From: Trochalopteron elliotii | Taxonomy: Eukaryota; Chordata; Aves; Passeriformes; Leiothrichidae | Assembly: GCA_024734555.1 (NCBI GenBank) | Contig: JANPWX010000451.1 | Span: forward strand, 1,820,728 to 1,884,727 | Direction of reading: 5' to 3' | DNA: 64,000 nucleotides | Shown here: one piece after another, positions 61,300 to 64,000 of the stretch | How the letters are laid out: the number at the start of each line of letters is the position of its first letter | Numbering within the stretch: the first letter of the stretch is position 1 | The notes under the pieces: model-generated | Told to the model about the DNA's origin: nothing | What the model saw: only the letters and a program-made list of their open reading frames with translations | Databases searched by the model: none | Translations under genes and position numbers: made by a program

Positions 61300-63950
61300 A
61301 TGGGACATGCTGTACCACTCACAGCCACCTGTTAGGGAGCACCACAGCCTGAGGAAGAGCTGAGCTCTTACAGGGTGCTTGACACTACTCCGAATCATGT
61401 AAAAATAATGAAAACTATTTTCTGTCCATTTGAGGCACTTGCAAATTACCATTCACTGTCATATCTAAGTGCCAAACACTATCAGGCATACTGACAGGCT
61501 TTGAAGGCTTCCAAGATGAGGTGGTATTAATACAAGCCTGTCTCACTACAGTACCACAAGAATTATACAGTAGATACTGAAATTTTGGGCTCTGTGAGTG
61601 CAATTTGGTTCCTTGCAATTGGTAGGAACAGAGCCTTGGAATGGAGCATGACTGCTGTGCCAGGAGCATTTGGCTTAGCACCATCACAGCCCTGTGGGGT
61701 CATCCACAATAAAGATGTTTTGGTCATGTCCCACAACTCAAGGGCAGTGGGTGGTACCCCACAATATTCCCAGGAGTAAGTGGCTGCTCCCAAATGAATG
61801 TCTGGCTTTCTGCTGACATGAAATTCAGATGAATCTTAGTATTATGGACCAGATAAAAAGACTGTGCTACTGGCCTGGGTGCTTTTCTTGTCTCTGCACA
61901 ACAAATAGCCAAGGAAGAAAAGCTTCCTGCTTCACATGCATGAGAAAATGGTCTCCCACACTTCTGGTCACTGCCCAGCAGGGTACCAGAATTTATGAAA
62001 ATGCATCATAAACTTTCTAATTCTGCAGGCAGACGTCAAGGGGAAATCAATAGCAGAGGATGGGAACCTGGGGCCTGCAGTGGCTGTGCATATCACTGCT
62101 ACATGATGACATCTGAAGGAGGAATGAGGAGGGAAAAAAGAAAGGGAGAAGAACCCTTTATTATGAAAATAATTCCACATTTTGCCATGATGGGTCTTAG
62201 ATACTGAATCCATGTTCATGTAGTTCTGAGTCTTAAGAAGATTCAAGGAGCTTGGACTCATTTTGAGCACACTACACTTGCTACACATGCAAGACAACAT
62301 TTTCCACTCTATTTTAGATATGACTAGCTATTGTTGGGAGGCAACTACTTTGGACTGGGATACAGGAGTAAAAAATGCTATTTTACTTTCTGATAAGGTC
62401 AGCAAAACTCAGGTTATAAATCAGTCAAACTCTGCATTTTTTAATTGACTCATTAGCTGAATAAATTCAGTGATTTCCAGCTTAAAGGGTATGTGATTCT
62501 TTCTGTAGCTTGTGACAAAATTCTGCCAGCAAGCAAGCAGAAGCAAAAATCTCCTAGACATTGTCAGTTATTGCAGATTTAAACCTGGGACGACTGCTAT
62601 GGAGATACATCACTACATATCAGAAAAGCTCCTTTATGAAAACTCAGTGTGTGTGTGATAGAAATTAAAGGTAAGCAAATACTTCTCAAACAATAATGAA
62701 AGCATAGTTTTGGGGGTTTTTCACTAGACTTACATAATTTTAAGTCTTGTTGTATCTTAAGGAGAAATCTGACCAACAGTTTATTGCCAGAACATTCACA
62801 AAGGTGGATTAAATAATACAAAACAGGGAAAATAAATCCAAAGTTCACCTACGCAGTGCTTCCCTCCCCTCCCCCTGCAAAATAGCTGATCAACCGTCCC
62901 ACATGACTTCATCTCTAATATTTCTAATTCCTTTTCCATTTCAAAGCCATGGAATGGAAGTGGTTTTTTCCAGCAGCATTTGGAGCACCACATAGGTCTA
63001 AAAAGCATAAACCTGCAATCCTACTACAACATGTAGTTGCCTAAAAACATGCAGAGTAGGTGAAAAACATCCCCAGCACAGTGTAGTTACATAATGACTG
63101 TATTTTGGACAAATTACTGAGTACAGGATGAAAGGCAATATATCAGCACACTGTCTCCCACCTAAATCAGATCTTAATTAGAAAATAAGAAATTTTTTTT
63201 CAGGTGTTAGGGATTTTTTGTGATTTTCTTTTTTCCTATCATTTGATCCGGAGAGCCATCTTTCAGACATGGCCATCCAATTCGGAGATGGAAAGCTACC
63301 ATTTTAAGTTACAGAATATCTTATGAAACTAAACAGTATAACAAGCAATGAATTTCTGCTCAGTCCTTAGTGGAAAGCTCTCTCCAAGATGAGCATCATC
63401 TTTGCACTTTTGCATCTTAACATTTCAGGCAGATTAAGCAAGGATTGAACACACCTCCACACAACCAAAAACTGCTTTTGAGACTGTGCTTAAGTCTCAA
63501 TTGCTCCAATACTTCTTTTGGCCTCTTTCATTTTCTGCCAATGAACTTGGGCCAGGAGCTGGAAACCTGTCAGGTTTTAGAAAGCAGAAGCAAAGCATGT
63601 CCATGCTGGGCAGTTGCAATTGATTCTCTTGTGACTCTTCCCAAAGATGACTCCCACATTTCAGTTTGTTCATGCTTTGACAGAGCAGAGCATGAACAAG
63701 TTCCTCCTGGTGATCCAGGAGCTGACCTGCTGTGCGCTGCTGGTTGTCATTCTCTCAGTAAAGCCTCCCTTGGGCTGGAGCAGGGCTTAGTGGGGATCAC
63801 TTCTCTCCTTGCACACCATCACAACACCCAGGCTCAGAACTCAATGCATATGCTGGCAATGCAACTGGCTGCACGTTCAGGGAATGATGCTTTAAGCAAG
63901 GGGTCACCAGATGGCCATTCCTTGTAGCTTCACTTGACCTTCAGAGAGCA
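61300..63950. other. Non-coding, includes a 160-codon open frame
   Basis: A plus-strand open frame at 63,445-63,927 is among the longest in the window but has no domain, signal or splice support that I can see. No repeats of note. Confidence 0.4.
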
Positions 63951-63963
63951 CTGCTGTGTCCTA

Positions 63964-64000
63964 CGCCGCGCGGCACCGCGGAGCTCCAAGGCACAGTGTA
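63964..64000. promoter_or_regulatory. Possible start of a CpG island at the window edge
   Basis: Six CpG fall within 17 bases (63,964-63,980), ACGCCGCGCGGCACCGCGG, in a window otherwise poor in CpG. It may be the edge of a promoter or first exon outside the window. Confidence 0.35.

Noticed and set aside
63445..63927. 160-codon plus-strand open frame near the right edge
   Set aside because: No domain, signal peptide, splice support or codon pattern that I can recognise.

Overview
The window looks like bird genomic DNA. The evidence is several 3'-end fragments of CR1 LINEs, one AT-leaning solo LTR of the kind seen in bird genomes, small introns, no SINE-rich background, and no long intact reading frame. 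Nothing prokaryotic is present. An assembly gap of exactly 100 N lies at 44,903-45,002.

The only gene I recognise is on the minus strand in the left third of the window (about 2.8-21.8 kb). It is FREM1, a secreted extracellular-matrix protein of the FRAS1/FREM family with a signal peptide, an N-terminal domain, twelve CSPG (NG2-like) repeats, a Calx-beta domain and a C-type lectin domain. Exon remnants run colinearly with the protein from high to low coordinates: the signal-peptide exon (21.4-21.75 kb), N-terminal domain exons (18.8-19.0 and 17.4-17.7 kb), CSPG repeat 1 (14.55-14.73 kb), repeat 2 (13.9-14.1 kb), the repeat 3/4 junction (11.4-11.6 kb), repeat 4 (10.08-10.23 kb), and fragments that may be repeats 11-12 (3.4 and 2.8-3.0 kb). 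Weaker fragments lie between them. Some exons are fully open with good splice sites (21.4, 14.6 and 10.1 kb). Others are broken by frameshifts and stops (17.5, 18.9, 14.0, 11.5 kb). Introns are kept, so this is not a processed copy. I read it as a decayed FREM1: either a unitary loss in this lineage or a degenerate copy such as a sex-chromosome gametolog. Comparisons use my memory of the vertebrate protein and were made by eye.

The right two thirds (21.8-64 kb) lie upstream of the FREM1 remnant and hold no gene I can recognise. They contain CR1 fragments (29.4, 30.5, 32.5, 38.6, 54.6 kb), a solo LTR with TATA-like and poly(A) signals (48.36-48.68 kb), two ancient palindromic elements (44.4 and 47.7 kb), a MIR-like fragment (61.2 kb), simple repeats, and one splice-bounded open segment on the plus strand (54.3 kb). 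The last 40 bases become abruptly CpG-dense, as if a CpG island begins at the window edge.
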